DNA of 18,311 nucleotides, taken from contig CBDUXP010000074.1 of NCBI GenBank assembly GCA_965371225.1, forward strand, positions 1-18,311, written 5' to 3'. The notes beneath the pieces are model-generated. The model had not been told where the DNA came from, ran no database searches, and saw nothing but the letters and a program-made list of their open reading frames with translations. The position numbers and the translations under genes are program-made. Source of the stretch: CBDUXP01 sp965371225 [NCBI: uncultured bacterium]. GTDB lineage: Bacteria > Abyssobacteria > SURF-5 > CBDUXP01. Of this stretch, positions 17,577-18,311 are shown piece after piece; within the stretch, counting starts at the first letter, position 1, and each line of letters begins with the position of its first letter.

Positions 17577-17591
17577 GCGGTAGGACGGCCG
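17577..17591 (+). repeat. 15-bp direct repeat, copy 1 (upstream of SCP-2 gene)
   Basis: GCGGTAGGACGGCCG occurs here and again, identically, at 18041-18055 on the far side of the SCP-2 gene, where it belongs to the terminator stem. The two copies are 464 bases apart and bracket the SCP-2 gene exactly once. Confidence 0.6.
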
Positions 17592-17594
17592 CAT

Positions 17595-17621
17595 CGCCGG
17601 TCACCCCGGGGTGGCCGGGCG
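17595..17621 (+). promoter_or_regulatory. Hairpin/palindrome in the racemase-SCP-2 gap
   Basis: CGCCGGTCACCCC (17595-17607) pairs with GGGGTGGCCGGGCG (17608-17621) with one wobble and one bulge; the core CACCCCGGGGTG (17602-17613) is a perfect palindrome. No T-run follows, so it may be an attenuating or mRNA-processing hairpin ahead of the SCP-2 gene. A further small TCTAC/GTAGA dyad lies at about 17629-17641. Confidence 0.4.
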
Positions 17622-17675
17622 CAGAGGTTCTACCGAAGTAGACCACACATAACCCCCGATGGGGAGGAGACCTAC

Positions 17676-17996
17676 ATGCCAGAGACCGTCCAAGAATCCT
17701 TCGATGCCATGACGACCAACTTCAACTCGGAGAAGGCCGCCGGAATGAATTGCACCTACCAGTGGGATGTCACCGGCGACGGTGGCGGCCAGTGGAACGC
17801 GGTCATCGCTGATGGCGCGCTCACGGTCAGTTCGGGCACGGCCGACAATCCGAACATCACCATCACCATCTCCGCGGGCGATTGGCTGGACATGCTGAAC
17901 GGCAAGCTCGACGGGCAGATGGCGTTCATGAGTGGCAAGCTCAAGATCAAAGGCGACATGAGCCTTGCCATGAAGCTCAAGACGCTGTTTCTCTAA
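17676..17996 (+). CDS. SCP-2 sterol/lipid-transfer domain protein
   Basis: A 106-residue stand-alone SCP-2 domain, a small soluble fold with a hydrophobic tunnel that carries acyl-CoA, fatty acid or sterol-like ligands. Typical elements are present: the N-terminal helix, the strand YQWDVTGDGGGQWNAVI, NPNITITISAGDWLDMLNGK, and the C-terminal MAFMSGKLKIKGDMSLAMKL segment, which is the most conserved part of the family. The ATG at 17676 has a strong GGAGGAG at 17663-17669 and gives family length; the frame upstream of it is not family-like. It probably delivers or buffers acyl-CoA substrates for the racemase-like enzyme upstream and the acyl-CoA dehydrogenase downstream (inference). The hairpin upstream and the strong terminator downstream suggest it is expressed at its own level. 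Confidence 0.92.
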   Translation: MPETVQESFDAMTTNFNSEKAAGMNCTYQWDVTGDGGGQWNAVIADGALTVSSGTADNPNITITISAGDWLDMLNGKLDGQMAFMSGKLKIKGDMSLAMKLKTLFL

Positions 17997-18037
17997 CCGA
18001 AACGACGTCTTCCCGTGCGGCCAGCCGGCTGCACGCG

Positions 18038-18112
18038 CGAGCGGTAGGACGGCCGGGGCTGCGGCTCCTGGGGCGTGGCCCCGGCCCGTGCCTGCCGCTC
18101 GTTTCCTTTTTT
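18038..18112 (+). terminator. Strong Rho-independent terminator after SCP-2 gene
   Basis: An outer stem CGAGCGGTAGG (18038-18048) pairs with CCTGCCGCTCG (18091-18101), with one T-G wobble. An inner stem GGCCGGGGC (18051-18059) pairs with GCCCCGGCC (18078-18086). The T-run TTTCCTTTTTT (18102-18112) follows directly. This is the only hairpin in the window with a full intrinsic-terminator layout. It lies 41 bases after the SCP-2 stop and before the acyl-CoA dehydrogenase start. Confidence 0.8.
18041..18055 (+). repeat. 15-bp direct repeat, copy 2 (in terminator stem)
   Basis: Identical to 17577-17591. Here the bases form part of the outer and inner left arms of the terminator at 18038-18112. 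Confidence 0.6.
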
Positions 18113-18135
18113 CGGCCCCGCGGCGGGGGTGACGC

Positions 18136-18311
18136 ATGATGGAGCAAGCCACCTCGGACACCGTCCAGCAACTGGGCGCCACCCTCAAGCGATTTATCGA
18201 AGGCGAACTCCGGGCCTTGCAGGAGGAACTCGCCCTCGATCCGGACGCGCCCCTGCCCCCCGAGGTGTTCAAGCGCGTCGCCAAGCGCTCGCACGAACTC
18301 GGCTTCTGGGG
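18136..18311 (+). CDS. Acyl-CoA dehydrogenase, N-terminal fragment (3' partial)
   Basis: The frame runs off the window after 58 residues. The N-terminal helices fit an acyl-CoA dehydrogenase-family flavoenzyme, which introduces an alpha-beta double bond into acyl-CoA: a helix LKRFIEGELRALQEEL, then PLPPEVFKRVAKRSHELGFWG, where the EL-G-WG ending is the usual first landmark of the family. Two ATGs in a row (18136 and 18139) could both serve; GGGGGTG at 18125-18131 is the probable ribosome site. The flavin-binding and catalytic regions are outside the window, so the assignment relies on the N-terminus and the neighbouring acyl-CoA genes. Confidence 0.72.
   Translation, partial: MMEQATSDTVQQLGATLKRFIEGELRALQEELALDPDAPLPPEVFKRVAKRSHELGFW

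Overview
The window is GC-rich bacterial chromosome, densely coding and without introns. It has no phage, transposase, integrase, tRNA, rRNA or CRISPR signature that I can see. The lineage is not resolved. A eukaryote-like UDP-sugar/UDP-GlcNAc pyrophosphorylase, a membrane Ser/Thr kinase, a tetraheme cytochrome fused to a 5'-nucleotidase-like domain, a D-aminoacylase-like amidohydrolase and intergenic arrays of hairpins with GTAGGG/CCCTAC ends suggest an environmental lineage such as Planctomycetota, Hydrogenedentota or Chloroflexota. That placement is inference only.

Layout. 1-2575: the end of a GH113-like glycoside hydrolase (+), a tandem ACT-domain protein (+), a CYTH-domain protein (-), and a small protein of unknown function (+) behind a textbook sigma-70 promoter. 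A perfect DnaA-type box and a near copy lie as an inverted pair just upstream of that promoter. 2576-5750: a minus-strand cluster rlmI-hflK-hflC (rRNA cytosine methyltransferase, then the FtsH-associated SPFH pair). 5751-6077: a 327-base gap with a plus-strand promoter-like sequence and a strong C-loop hairpin, possibly a small RNA. 6078-8263: an exported protein with a possible YbjN/CesT-like domain followed by an N-acyl-D-amino-acid deacylase-like amidohydrolase (-). 8297-10573: a divergent pair (+) of a HEAT-repeat protein and a UDPGP-family nucleotidyltransferase. 10697-13273: a large membrane/GAF/Ser-Thr kinase (-). 13274-13629: a non-coding array of at least seven different palindromes. 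13630-14433: glycerophosphodiester phosphodiesterase (-). 14483-16030: the nucleotidase-like/tetraheme cytochrome (+). 16274 to the end: an acyl-CoA module (+) of an alpha-methylacyl-CoA racemase-like CoA-transferase family III protein, an SCP-2-like lipid carrier with a strong terminator, and the start of an acyl-CoA dehydrogenase.

Most interesting points. (1) The kinase has lost the beta-3 (VAIK) lysine (A628) and carries a lysine at the third glycine of the P-loop (K611), the arrangement known from eukaryotic WNK kinases, with HRD and DFG intact. (2) The palindrome array at 13336-13633 combines variable stems with conserved inverted GTAGGG/CCCTAC ends, and one end supplies the GDPD stop codon. 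(3) The nucleotidase-like half of the cytochrome has lost the family's metal-binding motifs and has a CGC motif instead. (4) An inverted DnaA-box pair sits beside a strong promoter. (5) A strong promoter at 16027-16054 is overlapped by an operator-like inverted repeat ahead of a 213-base leader.

Functionally, the last three genes plausibly cooperate in degrading branched or lipid-like acyl-CoA. rlmI/hflKC are housekeeping. The other genes are mostly single or paired units with no shared pathway evident.
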